Notes under the pieces: generated by a model
Seen by the model: the letters and a program-made list of their open reading frames with translations, nothing else
Database searches by the model: none
Told to the model about the DNA's origin: nothing
In this document: positions 29,073-40,545 of the stretch, piece by piece
How positions within the stretch are numbered: position 1 is the first letter of the stretch
Layout of the letters: each line of letters starts with the position of its first letter
DNA from: Gadus chalcogrammus
Taxonomy: Eukaryota; Chordata; Actinopteri; Gadiformes; Gadidae
DNA length: 64,000 nt
Reading direction: 5' to 3'
Assembly: GCF_026213295.1 (NCBI RefSeq)
Contig: NC_079416.1
Coordinates: 130,001 to 194,000, forward strand
Position numbers and translations under genes: made by a program

Positions 29073-30930
29073 GCTGAATTTTTGTGATATGCTGCCCTGT
29101 GGGACCAGGATGGACCGGGTCTACCAGGCAGAAAAGTACATGTGCGTAAGTACCAGACGAGACGGTAGCTACATGAGAGGTTATTCCTGCGAGGAGTGGT
29201 CTCAGGCATCGTGGCTTACCCATCCTGGGTACAAGGAGGGCTATTATCCCCTGTGGTCCAACTACAAGGAAATCCAAAAGGGAATCTCCCTTACCAGAAG
29301 ATTATATGGCTATAAGGAAGTCTGGAGCAATAATGGTCTAGCAGTCAAGGGAGAGTCAATATTCATAAAAGTAAGGGCAGATTTACTCATTCCCGAAAAC
29401 AGATCTCATAAGACAGACAAAGGCCTGGTTTTTCTAACGTTAAGGGCGGATACTTATGGGGAGGACCTAAAGGTAGTTATCCATCTATCAGGAATTGCAT
29501 GCGGTCCCAATAAATTTCCATCTAGAAGGACGTATGATTCCTTAGAAGCGCCACATCTCTCACCACCCCCGGTAGTGCACCCAAATGGAGGGACGCACGA
29601 AGAATATTGGGAGGTAAAGACGGGTGAGCTTGATCAGAACATGTGGTTAAAATGGATGAACTACACGGCCCGAGCCCAGGGCAAGACCAACTGCATTATC
29701 TGTGCCGCCGGCCGCCCCTCCTTGACCACAGCCCCCGCTAGAATCACCCCGCATAATTCACCGCAAGGTTTTGTTTGTCTATTGGAATTATTCGTGGACG
29801 GCCACATCCCAGGGTGCACAATTGCAATAAAATCCAGACTAAATAACATGTATCCTCAGACCCCGATTAGATCTTTACCCCCAAGATTTGAAGTTAATTT
29901 AACTCCGGACTATCATTGTATCACAGGAAGGGGAACAGGGAGAAAGGTGGGATCATTTCCTCTTGACTCTTGTAACACCACTAGAGAGATAAAATTGTTG
30001 TCCAATATGACCCGTGCCCGTAGTGATATATGGTGGTTCTGTGGAGGTCTGATCCTCAGGGGAGTTCTCCCCTTTGAATTCTCAGGAACATGCGCAATCA
30101 TACAGTTAATAATGCCCATCTACATTTTACCCGATAGCAAGACGGTGATGGATCTCACATTATCCAGCAACGGTGGTCTCCCGGACTTGACCCGTCGGAA
30201 ACGAGAGTATGCACCAGTCCCGGGTAGTTTTGATAAAAACATATACATAGACGCAATAGGAGTACCCCGAGGGGTCCCCAACGAACATAAAGCCCGGAAT
30301 CAGATAGCGGCAGGATTTGAATCAGTTCTATTTTGGTGGTCTACTATTAATAAAAATGTTGACTGGATAAATTACATATACTATAATCAACAACGGTTTG
30401 TTAATTTTACAGAAGAGGCAGTCAAAGGACTGTCCGAACAATTGGATGCCACCTCCCGGATGACCTATCAGAATAGGCTAGCTTTAGATATGTTATTAGC
30501 AGAACGAGGAGGGGTGTGCGGGATGATAGGGACAACATGTTGTACATTTATCCCCAATAACACAGCACCAGATGGGTCCGTGGCCAGGGCATTGGCTGGA
30601 CTACAATCCCTCAAGTTGGAGTTGGCCGAGAACTCCGGTATTGGTGACCCAATAGCTGGATGGATGGAGAACCTGTTTGGTAGGTGGAGAGGTATGATCC
30701 AGTCAGTACTCATCGCGGGAATAATGGCAGTAGCCGTGTTAATTGTTGTCGGCTGCTGTTGTATTCCCTGCGCACGAGGGCTACTGAATCGGCTGATCAC
30801 CACAGCATTGGGCGCCACAAAAGTGCCAGGTGACATTCATGCTTACGTAGGAATCAGATATAATCCGTTGAACTTGAATGAGATACCACCTGAGGAACCT
30901 GAACCTATCCAATTACAATATATAGAATAA
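28909..30930 (+). CDS. env: ERV-A envelope glycoprotein, uninterrupted open frame
   Basis: 673 codons without a stop or shift. A hydrophobic signal peptide covers residues ~6-26. The surface subunit holds CIIC (residues 262-265), the CXXC motif used for covalent SU-TM linkage. A furin-type site RRKR lies at 429-432. The transmembrane subunit has GVPRGVPNEHKARNQ near its start and CGMIGTTCC (537-545, CX6CC). A membrane anchor spans ~598-622, and a ~50-residue tail follows. Several N-glycosylation sequons are present (NRS, NYT, NTT, NMT, NFT). Env mediates receptor binding and membrane fusion. The rest of the provirus is missing, so conservation of this frame is unexpected; recent insertion or co-option are both possible. 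Confidence 0.92.
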   Translation: MGHSVPLVKYLVGFLLVVLFQEGAGDNIARYPPSKPATTGQVWLRYCRGIESIFELNFCDMLPCGTRMDRVYQAEKYMCVSTRRDGSYMRGYSCEEWSQASWLTHPGYKEGYYPLWSNYKEIQKGISLTRRLYGYKEVWSNNGLAVKGESIFIKVRADLLIPENRSHKTDKGLVFLTLRADTYGEDLKVVIHLSGIACGPNKFPSRRTYDSLEAPHLSPPPVVHPNGGTHEEYWEVKTGELDQNMWLKWMNYTARAQGKTNCIICAAGRPSLTTAPARITPHNSPQGFVCLLELFVDGHIPGCTIAIKSRLNNMYPQTPIRSLPPRFEVNLTPDYHCITGRGTGRKVGSFPLDSCNTTREIKLLSNMTRARSDIWWFCGGLILRGVLPFEFSGTCAIIQLIMPIYILPDSKTVMDLTLSSNGGLPDLTRRKREYAPVPGSFDKNIYIDAIGVPRGVPNEHKARNQIAAGFESVLFWWSTINKNVDWINYIYYNQQRFVNFTEEAVKGLSEQLDATSRMTYQNRLALDMLLAERGGVCGMIGTTCCTFIPNNTAPDGSVARALAGLQSLKLELAENSGIGDPIAGWMENLFGRWRGMIQSVLIAGIMAVAVLIVVGCCCIPCARGLLNRLITTALGATKVPGDIHAYVGIRYNPLNLNEIPPEEPEPIQLQYIE

Positions 30931-31830
30931 AATGCCACCATTTGTAGCACCTGTGTCTAAGATAATCAATATCCTGGATTTACTTGAATAATTAATTATT
31001 GAACCACCAAGACGAGTTGTGCTTGTTATTATATAGTATTGTTTGGTTGTGAGTACAACTCGTTATTTCTGAATCGCTGCATTAATAATGGTACAGTTGA
31101 TCTTCCTTGAGGCGATTGTTTTACAGGCCACCTGTTACTGACACGACGACGACGGAGAACCTGTTTGAAGGCTCCCATGATGTAGGAGTAACCTCTCTGA
31201 GTTGAGCCCTTGACAAGGAGGGACGAGTCTTGGGTTCATGAATTACAGGCCAGACGGCGACAGAAAAAACAATGACTGCAATAATAACAAGCCCAAAACC
31301 ACCCACATGAACCGGCGCACCAAAACACGAAGATCACCTGAACCCCCCAAATCTATGCCCAAACCACCCACATGAACCGGCGCACCAATACACGAAGATC
31401 ACCTGAACCCCCCAAATCCATGATAGCTTGTCAATTATTTTGAAATTTTAAAATTGTATTATGTCTACCAATTTTTACTTTACTTTTACACATGATGAAA
31501 ATTGTATGGCCTTGTAGCACATAACCAAAAGTATTAGCTCAGGATTTCTATGAATAGTTTTGTTTGTGTGATATTTGGCCATGTGATTGTATGATAACAA
31601 GATTTATGTTCATTGTTGTATTGTTAAATAATGACCTGTATTCCCAATGAGACCCACAAGGTGGATGCCATTTCAGTATTATGAGCCCGTTGTGGTTTTT
31701 CCCTCTATTCAAGAGTTTTCCACAACGGTAGATGGTGTTGATCCTAATTTGACTATGTTTTCGGTGTGGTAAATGGTGTTTATGGTTTAAAATATTATTG
31801 TATGGTCATCTGAGATGACCAAGGAGGGAC
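30931..31830 (+). other. ERV-A 3' non-coding region with 66-bp tandem repeat and polypurine tract
   Basis: CCAAACCACCCACATGAACC with GGCGCACCAAAACACGAAGA and TCACCTGAACCCCCCAAATC occurs twice (~31300-31424). Most of the segment is shared with ERV-B in reverse orientation (41540-42240). AAGGAGGGAC at 31821-31830 is the polypurine tract next to the LTR. Confidence 0.75.
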
Positions 31831-32270
31831 TGTTACGTATTTTAAGAATCTAAGCTACCCACACATACACCCAATGAAGACCAAACATATTAGCCGTAAA
31901 TACCATACATAGCCACAAGGGGAGCCTTACTGAAGGCTGCAATAGATACTTTATCCACAGAGGGCAGCACCACAGACCAAGCGAGGAAAACCGAGGATTA
32001 CGTCCCACCGGTTTTCTCCAAGTCTTCCGGTCCTCCGAGTCCATAAGAAAGCCTCCACATCGTGGAGACAGGTAGAATTCTTCAGGCAGCGCTAGGACAT
32101 TCGTGGGTTAAAGTCTTAGACCAGCTAGGAGAACACTCTCGCACGTGCTAAGGCACATCTTCAATCTCTCTTAACTTCAGAGCATCAGTTTACCATACCG
32201 AAAATACTTTATACAAATAAAGTCTCTTTAAAGCTATTCCTTTGGATTCGACCCCTCTTTCCTTGAAGAA
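31831..32270 (+). repeat. ERV-A 3' LTR
   Basis: Starts TGTTACGTATTTTAAGAATC right after the polypurine tract. It contains AATAAAGTC (~32216), the polyadenylation signal. The LTR start and the segment GACCAAACATATTAGCCGTA recur in ERV-B at 41300-41470. The right end is approximate. A second LTR was not found upstream. Confidence 0.75.
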
Positions 32271-32329
32271 CATAATAAACCTGATGGACTGTGGAAAGGG
32301 AATGTGTGAATCTGCTAATATGGATATAG

Positions 32330-33241
32330 TGCTTTGACTTTGGCCCAAAAATCATATTCGAAGTTAGTTTGTTTATTAATATTAATATTCGAATATATTC
32401 GAATATTTATTAATACTATTTTGACTATTAAATGCCTTCAGTAAGACCTGGGCTGAATCTGAATACTTAGTACATACTATTTCTGTTCAGTGTCTACTAC
32501 TTCACCTTACTACAGCTATGCGTAGAACGCCTCTGAAACTCCACCGGACGTTTGGAGATGACGTATCTCCCCTCAGATGCCGGCAAAATTACCTTGATAA
32601 GTTACCTGTTTTCCGTCTTGTCATCGTTGCTATTAAATTAAAAATGTCTCTTTTTACTTAATTACTTACTTTACTTTTTTAATGTCTCTTTTTTTCGCCG
32701 CTTTCTACGACGTCTTTCTAAGCCGCTGTTAGTGTCGGGTCAGCCATCTCTTCTTCGTTCGTTACCAGACTCCGGTTGCATTGTGGGATAGCGTAGGGAC
32801 CTACCGTTGTATACTGTGGCGGTAGTACGCATTCTTTAACGTTTTCCATACTACACAATGCGTACTGAGCATTCGGACGCGCTATATTTGTGGCGTACTA
32901 CAAAATGCATACTATAAGTATGAGTATTCGGATTCAGCCCTGGATTGGGTTTTGCGAGATTGTTTTGCGAGGTTGGTTTACCTGCGTTGCTATGGTTATC
33001 GGTCTTGCGTGTTCCAACGGTTTATTAGGTTTCTAATAAATCGCTGTCTAATCAATACTTCAGTCACTGCCTCTTCTGTGGTCATTACAATATTATGAAT
33101 AGACTGCGTCAGGTTCTCCGACGTCTCTCCCTCTTGGCCTGCCCATAACAGGTTCGAATATTAAGGGCTGCCTAATATTTGTTCGAATTTTGATTTATTA
33201 TATTTATTATATTCGAATTACGAAGTTCGAAGTCAAAGCCC
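32330..33241. mobile_element. Non-autonomous DNA transposon with GCTTTGACTT ends
   Basis: Left GTGCTTTGACTTTGG, right CGAAGTCAAAGCCCA; inside both ends are ATTCGAATATT-type repeats. Another MITE is nested at 32448-32942. No coding sequence. Confidence 0.7.
32448..32942. mobile_element. Nested MITE with GGGCTGAATC ends
   Basis: Left CTGGGCTGAATCTGAATACT, right AGTATTCGGATTCAGCCCTG, with further inverted pairing (TAGTACATACT and ACTATAAGTA). Shape and ends resemble hAT-type MITEs of fishes. It carries no open frame. Confidence 0.75.
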
Positions 33242-33310
33242 ACATTCTTGGACCACTCGGCAGATGACTGTGGCGGACTGGAGGCGAAGAGGACACGCAA
33301 TGCCTTCCTT

Positions 33311-34212
33311 CTACCCTACTAAAAACAAACCAACACTTTGACTAAACATTGTGTTGGGAGACTTGCCGGATACTAGTTGTTCCTTGAGGAAATCTCTCTC
33401 CTTGGTCAACTCCTCTATTTTCTCATTCTGCCATTCCATTTTCTTTTTGCACATATGCAACTCATGTGCTTTATTGTTTAGTGCCAGCTGTGCTGTGGGG
33501 GCTGCTGACGCACCTAAAAGAAATACATATGTCATTATTGAATTAATGTAGAAAATCTAATTAAAGTCAAATCACTGGACACTGGACAAATCACAGGAAT
33601 TCAGTAAAATGTCTTTCTTCTATTCAAGCACGGGTTTCATAAAGTAGCCTATAAAACATTAACTGTTAGCCTATTAAAGTAACCTCATCTGACAGAAAAA
33701 ATTAAACTAATGGATTTCAGTCAATTTCCTTTTCTAACGCCTGTATAGCTTATTGTTCAGGTATGCAGTGTGAAATACTATACAATTAGTTCATTACAGA
33801 CTGCATTCAGAGGTTTTCATTCGGTTATCTTATATAAAGGAAATTGACTGTTATCTTATACTGTCTTTATAATACGTTCACAAGATTAATTTGGTTTGCT
33901 GAAATCAGGAGAAACATGCTGAATTAATTTGTTGACGTTCCATGGTAGTTAGGCTACAGTAAACTCTCACTTCTTATTCATTAAATTGCTGATGCAGTTC
34001 AGTGCCCCCGCATATGAGTAGCTAGCTACTATATGTGGCTGTACTGTATAAGTAGCTAGCAAGCTAGCAAGCAATCTACCTCATTGTCAATCAATGTAAG
34101 TTTAAAAAAACAACAAAAACATATATTTATACTCACCAACACTGCTGCCTTCCGCTTCTGTCTCCTCTACATATTTTTTTCCTCTGGTCTGTATCCGTTT
34201 TCTGTTTGCCAT
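33311..34212 (-). CDS. Small coiled-coil protein, two exons, divergent from the Merlin transposase
   Basis: Exon 1 (34212-34137, minus) starts MANRKRIQTRGKKYVEETEA and ends at a GTGAGT donor. Exon 2 (33513-33311) follows a TTCTTTTAG acceptor and keeps frame (phase 1). Exon 2 encodes ELHMCKKKMEWQNEKIEELT followed by KERDFLKEQL, a charged helix with heptad character. Total is about 92 residues. No enzyme domain is seen. Its ATG lies about 80-160 bp from the transposase start on the other strand, so both may use one promoter region. It could be an accessory protein of the transposon; that is inference. Confidence 0.55.
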
Positions 34213-34291
34213 TATTACTGATACTGTCCACCAACTGGAACAGGTGGCTATATCACTATAGAATAAGCACGAAACCTTTCTTTGTCCCACG

Positions 34292-36821
34292 TTGATGACG
34301 CGATTCCTACTGAACGCAGGCGTTAGATTCTATGGCAGCACGATCCTGGTGGCATCATTCACCAGTGCAATGACAAGATTCAGCAGTGTGAGAAACCTTC
34401 TACATCAGGAAGTCTCTAAACAAAATGCTTGGAAGCTTATTAAGTGGTTTCAGAGGAAGAAACTTTTGAGAAGAAAAATGAAATGCAGTAAATGCTATCA
34501 TGGCATGGAGCTGAAGAGAAGAGGAAACAGTGTGGACCAATATGCTTGGTAAGAAAGGGATAGCTGAATAGCATGATATGCTGCAATTTTTTATTGTAAA
34601 AAAACTAAGTAATTTATTTCTTCAACTTCATATGGGACTAGACTGAGCCTACTTGGGGTGCACACGTTGCACACTTGAAGAAAGTAACTCTAAACAGTGT
34701 GCTAGGAAAGATTGCCTTCATTTATTTACACATTTACACATATTTCAGCTCACTTCATAAGCAACGACTGCTTCCCTTTTCCTTATCATGTATTTTGTAG
34801 TTTATAGTAAAATATGGGGACATGTACAATTGTGCTGATTGTATTTTAATTGTATGATGCACCTCTCTAAATAACAACAACGGTATGTTACTGTTTGTTA
34901 GGATCTGTCGACGGGCTGCACATTACAGAAAGCCCACACAAAAATCTGTGCGGCATAAGTCAATGTTCAGTCATTCAAAGGTCTCTCTGAAAAATTGGAT
35001 GCAATTCATGTACAGGTAGGTAAGCAATACATTTCAGTTTTAAGAAATCACCTCGCCATTCTGTTAATGTAATTGATTATGGAGCCATACTTTTATTAAC
35101 TTTTTATAGTTTTACCTTTTTATTTTAATTGATTACTATTTGTTTTGTAGCTGAACATGTTTAAGCCTAGACTCAATGTATTATGATTGCATTATTATTC
35201 GTATTATTGTAATGTATGTGCTATTGTTGAGTTAACATTATATTTGTCATTGCTTGTTATTATTGGCTATGTTGGTACTTTTTAGTGTTATGCGTTATGT
35301 GTAAGGTTAACAATAGGTATATAATATAACCACCTTTATACAACCCTATTAGCAAAAATAACTACAAATGTTATTCCAAGGAATTACCAGTGCATGACAA
35401 TGCAAAAGTGACTTAACATGTCATTGAAAGCTAAAACAGATAATGCGTAGAAAGACTGTTGTGTTGCTAGACATGGTGGCTGCTAGGTAGTAGAGACAGA
35501 GAGCCTTTAAAGTTCAGCAGTTAAGTGAGCAAGGACCTTTTGAAATAGCACCATGCACTTGAGCAGAGGAAGTGTAGAAAAGTAAAACACACCGAGAAAA
35601 AGAGCCTATATTTTGAGTACTTGAAACATGCAAAGTATTTTCTTTTTAAAAATAAATAAAAGAACAAAATGAATAGTATAGAGTGCTCGGTTAATATGTG
35701 CTTGATTGTCTGAATATGATGTTAACCACATTTCTATGTTGAAGGTTCTCGAAGTATTTTTGGGTGCCGTCACGGCTGTTGATGTTTCAAACAAAACAGA
35801 GAGCTAGCATATTCAGCGGACAGGCAGCTAGTGGATCGTTAGGAGATGATTGCAGTATGTGACAAAATAAATGTTCTAGCCAAGACTTTAAGCCAGTCAA
35901 GCTGAATTAAATATTGAAGAAACAATACAGTGTATTGTTTTGCTTTTTGCTGGTCCCTTTGATTGTGTTAAATGTATTAACAGTACAACATTTTTTCTAT
36001 TTCCCTTTGAAGATTTTCACAGGGTCTTAGACTTAGACAAATTGACATGATGGAAGACAGCATTGCAGTCAGTTCAGCCACTCTGACCAAAATGGCAAAA
36101 AAAAATAAGGGAGGCATGTGTGTTTGCGATGGAGAGGTTGAGGAGGCGGACACGTCAGCAGATTGGTGGGAGAAGGGAGTTTGTAGCTATTGATGAGAGC
36201 CATTTTCGACACAAACTAAAGGTATGTTTTTAGCTTTAGTTTACAACATTTTGATACTTGTGAAAAACAGTAGTTAATCTAGTTATTTTTTTATAGTAAT
36301 ATGATTGTATAATCGTAAAATATATAACTGATTATATCTGTATTGTTTTTTTCCTGTATAAGTATGGAAGAGAAAGGATGGCTGGTGGGTGGAGACGGCG
36401 GAAGTGGGTATTTGGGATGCTTGGCGTGAATGGAGAGGCAAGGAGGCCAGTTTTGCGCCTTGTGGAGAAGAGATCCAGGGGGCACCTCGTGCCTTTAATA
36501 GTTCACCATGTCAGACCAGGGACATCAATTATAAGTGATGAATGGCGTTCCTACCGTGTACTCTCAGGGCTTGGGTACCACCATCATACTGTGAATCACA
36601 GTAGGTGGTATGTTGATCCGCGTACTGGGGCTCATACTCAGCACGTGGAGAGGGCCTGGCGCTCTTACAAGGAGCAGATATGGAGACTGAGGGGCAATCG
36701 GTCAGAAAGTCTGCTCTCTGACCATTTGACCCTCATAGAGTGGAACGAGTGGCTGGCGAAAAAGCACAACCATGGTGCATTTGGTCGGCTAATGCACGAC
36801 ATCTCAAAAAAATATAAGTAG
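34292..36821 (+). pseudogene. Merlin-like (IS1595/ISXO2-type) transposase, four exons, one frame break
   Basis: Exons by splice signals: 34292 (or ATG 34370)-34549, 34902-35015, 36013-36221 and 36363-36821. Exon 1 encodes a zinc-ribbon-like start (MKCSKCYHGMELKRR, DQYAW) that completes with CRR in exon 2. Exon 3 ends FVAIDESHFRHKLK. Exon 4 has KWVFGMLG, ISDEWRSYRVL and DPRTGAHTQHVERAW, together the DDE set of the IS1595-like domain. Cut-and-paste transposition is the expected role. The only lesion seen is a frame change within an A9 run (36097-36105) in exon 3, which might be a sequencing or assembly error. Terminal inverted repeats were not located. Confidence 0.75.
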
Positions 36822-37166
36822 GCCTAGGTAGTGTTAATTAATTGTACATGCATATGTTTATATATTTTTTATTTTTTTGTTTTATGACAACATAAGTATG
36901 CATTAATTGTATTTTTTTATTTATTGTAATTTGCCTTTTTTTAATGTTTGTTCAATACCATTGTTCATAGCTTATTTTCAGTTTATTTTTTCCCCCTGGG
37001 GTGTGTGATCTTAGTCACTGTTTAAAAACACAATTTGTGTTGAAAATAATTATAATGTATTTAGTTTTAAATAAATATTTGTACGTTTTCAACACTTTGA
37101 CATTTCTTTCCCTTTTCTTAAAATAATACTTATTTTACTTGTGTCTCTTTGGTATCTGCTAGCTTT
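36822..37166. other. AT-rich 3' flank of the transposase gene
   Basis: AAATAAATATTT at ~37067 could serve as polyadenylation signal. No other feature seen. Confidence 0.4.
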
Positions 37167-37690
37167 GAAAAGCATAGCAAGTCCTCACTTTAGATGGGCT
37201 CACACCATGTAGTCAACTAATCCGTAGTAACTCATGAGTTAATCATGAATTTAAGTATTGTTAAGTGCTTGTTAAAGATGCTGTAACACTAACTATCCGT
37301 AGGCATATTTCTGAAGGCATGTCCAAATAGAATAATACATATTTGTGTCCAGGTTATGTTTGCCACTCATTTATAAATGCTTTGTAAAGCATAGCAAGTC
37401 CTCACTTTAGATGGGCTCACACCATATAGTCAACTAATCAGTAGTAACTCATGAGTTAATCATAAATTGAAGTTTTTTTAAGTGCTTGTTAAAGATGCAG
37501 TAACACTAACTATCCGTAGGCATAGTTCTGAAGGCATGTCCAAATAGAATAATACATATTTGTGTCCAGGTTATGTTTGCAATTCATTTATAAATGCTTT
37601 GTAAAGCATAGAAAGTGCTCACTTTAGATGGGCTCACACCATGTAGTCAACTAATCCGTAGTAACTCATGAATTAATCATGGATAACCTA
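37167..37690. repeat. ~220-bp tandem repeat, 2.4 copies
   Basis: Units beginning AGTCCTCACTTTAGATGGGC start at ~37168, ~37387 and ~37607 (the last truncated after TGAATTAATCATG). Divergence is about 3-5%. Each unit contains AACTCATGAGTTAATCATGA. Confidence 0.85.
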
Positions 37691-38160
37691 ATTGGTAAGT
37701 ATTTGTATTAACATATGTATTAACACCCCAGCTATTAGTTGAGGCCTATTCCTAAATCATAACATTTTATTTAAGGCATGAACAAATGTAGGTCTAGATA
37801 GTCTGTTAATCATCAACTTCCAGGTTTTAACCGGCCTTATACATTCCTAAGTACCTAGATAATAATGGTAAAATGACTTTTTTAGAAGGCTTATTTACTA
37901 TGAACAAACCATTTATAACTGTGTGAAAAAATGCTTTACTAATGATACGTTATTTATGAACAATAAATAACTAATGGTGAACAAACCATTATTTAATAGT
38001 TTCTTAGAAGGCTTATTTACTATGAACAAACCCATTTATAACTGTGTGAAGAAATGCTTTACTAATGATACGTTATGTATGAACAATAAATAACTAATGG
38101 TGAACAAACCATTACCCAATAGGTAAAAAATGCTTAATAAATGATGAATTGTGTGTAGTT
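37691..38160. repeat. ~120-bp tandem duplication in an AT-rich repeat
   Basis: TAGAAGGCTTATTTACTATG with AACAAACCATTTATAACTGT and TTACTAATGATACGTTAT repeats at ~37885 and ~38004. It ends TTATAAAGTGTTACA, a common end of fish non-autonomous DNA elements. 38161-38815 is unassigned; an open frame at 38149-38481 shows no recognisable features. Confidence 0.7.
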
Positions 38161-38815
38161 ATTATAAAGTGTTACAAATGTATCTTCAATGAATTAAACT
38201 ACATCACCTTAGTTATTATTCGTGCGTGCATACCCGCCACTACTTACAAAGTATATGTTCAAACAAAGATCATTGATTTTGCGGAGACGCAACGGCGTCA
38301 CTCGCGCACGCCCGCACCATATAGCTGTCCCCAGTCAGGCGCTCGCTTCCTAGAAGCCACATGGATCGCACAGCTGACAACGGCGGTGAGCAGTTCTCCT
38401 TTTTACCACTCAATAAGCGAACTCGCCCCACAATCGCATAATTCAACAAACCCCAAACAATATCCAGACAATATGCCGTAACTTGATTACTGGTGATTAC
38501 TCTTGCATGTCAGATAAATGCCCCGGTGCGGCCTCAATACGGACGCGCCAATAGCCGCGTCATCACAATACGTTACAACATTATAGCCAAAATATTATGT
38601 GCTCAGAAACTAGTGACATTACTGATGGTTTCCAACTTATTGCTATGGATTTAATGAGACTTAGAGGTCAAGGGCACTCAATGAGCGTGCGAAAACTGTT
38701 GTTATGATCAAAATATTGATATTTAAAGCAAACTCAAACTGAATACTTCAAATATTGGAATTAAATATACAAACTAAATATGATAGCTCCAGCTGTTGAC
38801 TAGTGAAATGTGATA

Positions 38816-39056
38816 CTGACAGAGAGAGAGAGTATATATATAACGAGAGAGAACATATATAACGAGAGAGAGAGAACATATATAACGAGAGAGAGAACAT
38901 ATATAACGAGAGAGAGAGAACATATATAACGAGAGAGAGAGAGAGAACATATATAACGAGAGAGAGAGAACATATATAACGAGAGAGAGAGAACATATAT
39001 AACAAGAGAGAGAGAGAGAACATATATAACGAGAGAGAGAGAGAGAGAGAGAACAT

Positions 39057-39119
<63 letters not shown>

Positions 39120-39215
39120 ATATATAACGAGAGTGGAGAGAGAGAGAACATATATAACGAGAGAGAGAGAGAGAACATATATAACGAGAGTGGTGAGAGA
39201 GAGAGAGAGATCAAC
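38816..39215. repeat. GAGA/ACATATATAACGA minisatellite
   Basis: Variable (GA)n runs alternate with ACATATATAACGA about fifteen times. Minus-strand frames are low-complexity artefacts. Confidence 0.95.
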
Positions 39216-39850
39216 ACCCAAACTGGGTATGGGTGCTTTTAACAAAGGGATCACATGTCAACAAAAAGCGCCGTTCCTTTGAACACCGAAACCACGGTGC
39301 TTCACCCAATGCCCGTGAAACAAAACAAAGTACTTTGCAAATTGTCCTAGTTAATATTCGGGCAAACGCACTGTATTGGATCTCTGTAGGAGATATAAGA
39401 TGCCGGTCAGTGTCTGTAGCCACGGCGGGTCAGTGAAGCATGCAAAGCAGCTGGGTCAAAACTGCGCGAGGCCACCTCACTTACGGAAGGGAGACTACCT
39501 TAGAAGAAGATGCACAATGGTGTTAAAGCTACCGTGCTGGGGGGAACCGATCCCATTCGAACCCTTACCGCCTATGTAACATGCGGTATCGCCTCAGGGG
39601 AAACAAAGCCCAAGCCAACGGGAGAATATGCAACCGATTAATAAAGTAACAAGACTATTCCGACCAGCTGCACCGCTCCGTAACGGCGATCAACCCAAAT
39701 AGTCGGTTATAAATCACACGTCAACATATATTCTACGGGCCAGAGAGCAGAGAGAGAGGTCATGTTTCCCGAAGCTCCGCTAGGCATTGGAAAAAACTAC
39801 TTAATTCATCGTTCAGATCTACTTTATCTTATTTTATTTACCTCTCAGGC
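39216..39850. other. Unassigned, possibly LINE 5' region
   Basis: Moderately GC-rich, with an overlapping open frame at 39233-39579 that I cannot identify. It leads into the LINE ORF1-like segment. A TTTACCTCTCAG polypyrimidine-AG precedes that segment. Confidence 0.35.
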
Positions 39851-40545
39851 ACGGAGACTGGGAAATGCACAGACTGCGCCAAACTGAAACAGACATTGGC
39901 TTTAATTGAAACGAGACTAGCAGCAGTAGAAAAATGCAAAGGACTATCACAGGATACAGTGCCGATGGGTGAGTTTGCTGAGCTCACTCAGATACAGCAA
40001 GATGATCAAAGCTACACTGTATCCTTCCTGAAGCTGGACAAGAGAGAGACAGTTCCAGCTGCGTCTCACTGGCTCAGAGTCGGCGCTAAGCCAAAGCAAC
40101 ATACCAAAGTGAATCAACAAGTTCACTCAACACCAAATGCTAAGAAAGTTACATGTATCAGCCGGATTAGCCCGTCACTCAAATCAACCCTGCCACTGAA
40201 GAACCGGTTCCTGCCACTTCAAGAGTCCACGAACGCGCCTGCCACCGATGCACCCCTGAGCCCCGAGATGCGTCCGGACGGACAGTGCGGACAGAGACGG
40301 AACAACCAGTCGCCACGGAGGCGGGCTGCGCATGTGTCTGCCACCGTCCAACAAGGGCCCATCTCAGAGAAAGCAGATGAACCAGACACTCTGATTATAG
40401 GAGACTCAACTATCAGCTTTTACATAATCTGCTGATATCTATTATTTTATTTTATTGTATGACAATGTTTATATGTGAAGCACTTTGAGTCTGCCTTGTG
40501 TATGAAAAGTGCTATATAAATAAAGTTGCCTTGCCTTGCCTAAAT
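39851..40545 (+). pseudogene. LINE ORF1-like fragment fused to an L2/CR1-type 3' tail
   Basis: From ~39860 the frame encodes TGKCTDCAKLKQTLALIETR, a coiled-coil start. A proline/serine-rich middle follows, then DEPDTLIIGDS, the GDS block of the esterase-like ORF1 seen in fish LINEs. The frame is cut immediately after this motif and stops at 40435. The following 100 bp (GAAGCACTTTGAGTCTGCCT, TGCTATATAAATAAAGTTGCC) with TTGCC repeats is the typical 3' end of L2/CR1-like elements. ORF2 is missing, so it is an internally deleted copy. Confidence 0.7.

Larger units (their letters stand above)
28600..32270 (+). mobile_element. ERV-A: truncated gamma-type endogenous retrovirus
   Basis: Holds the last ~300 bp of pol, a complete env, a ~900-bp 3' non-coding region and a 3' LTR. 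No gag, protease, RT or 5' LTR is visible upstream. The pol/env overlap, CXXC in the surface subunit and CX6CC in the transmembrane subunit mark a gammaretrovirus-like Env lineage common in fish genomes. It shares env and 3' sequence with ERV-B. Confidence 0.85.

Noticed and set aside
38748..39254. Minus-strand frames of 147-168 codons rich in Ser/Leu with a repeating Tyr-Met/Ile motif
   Set aside because: Translation of the GAGA/ACATATATAACGA minisatellite.
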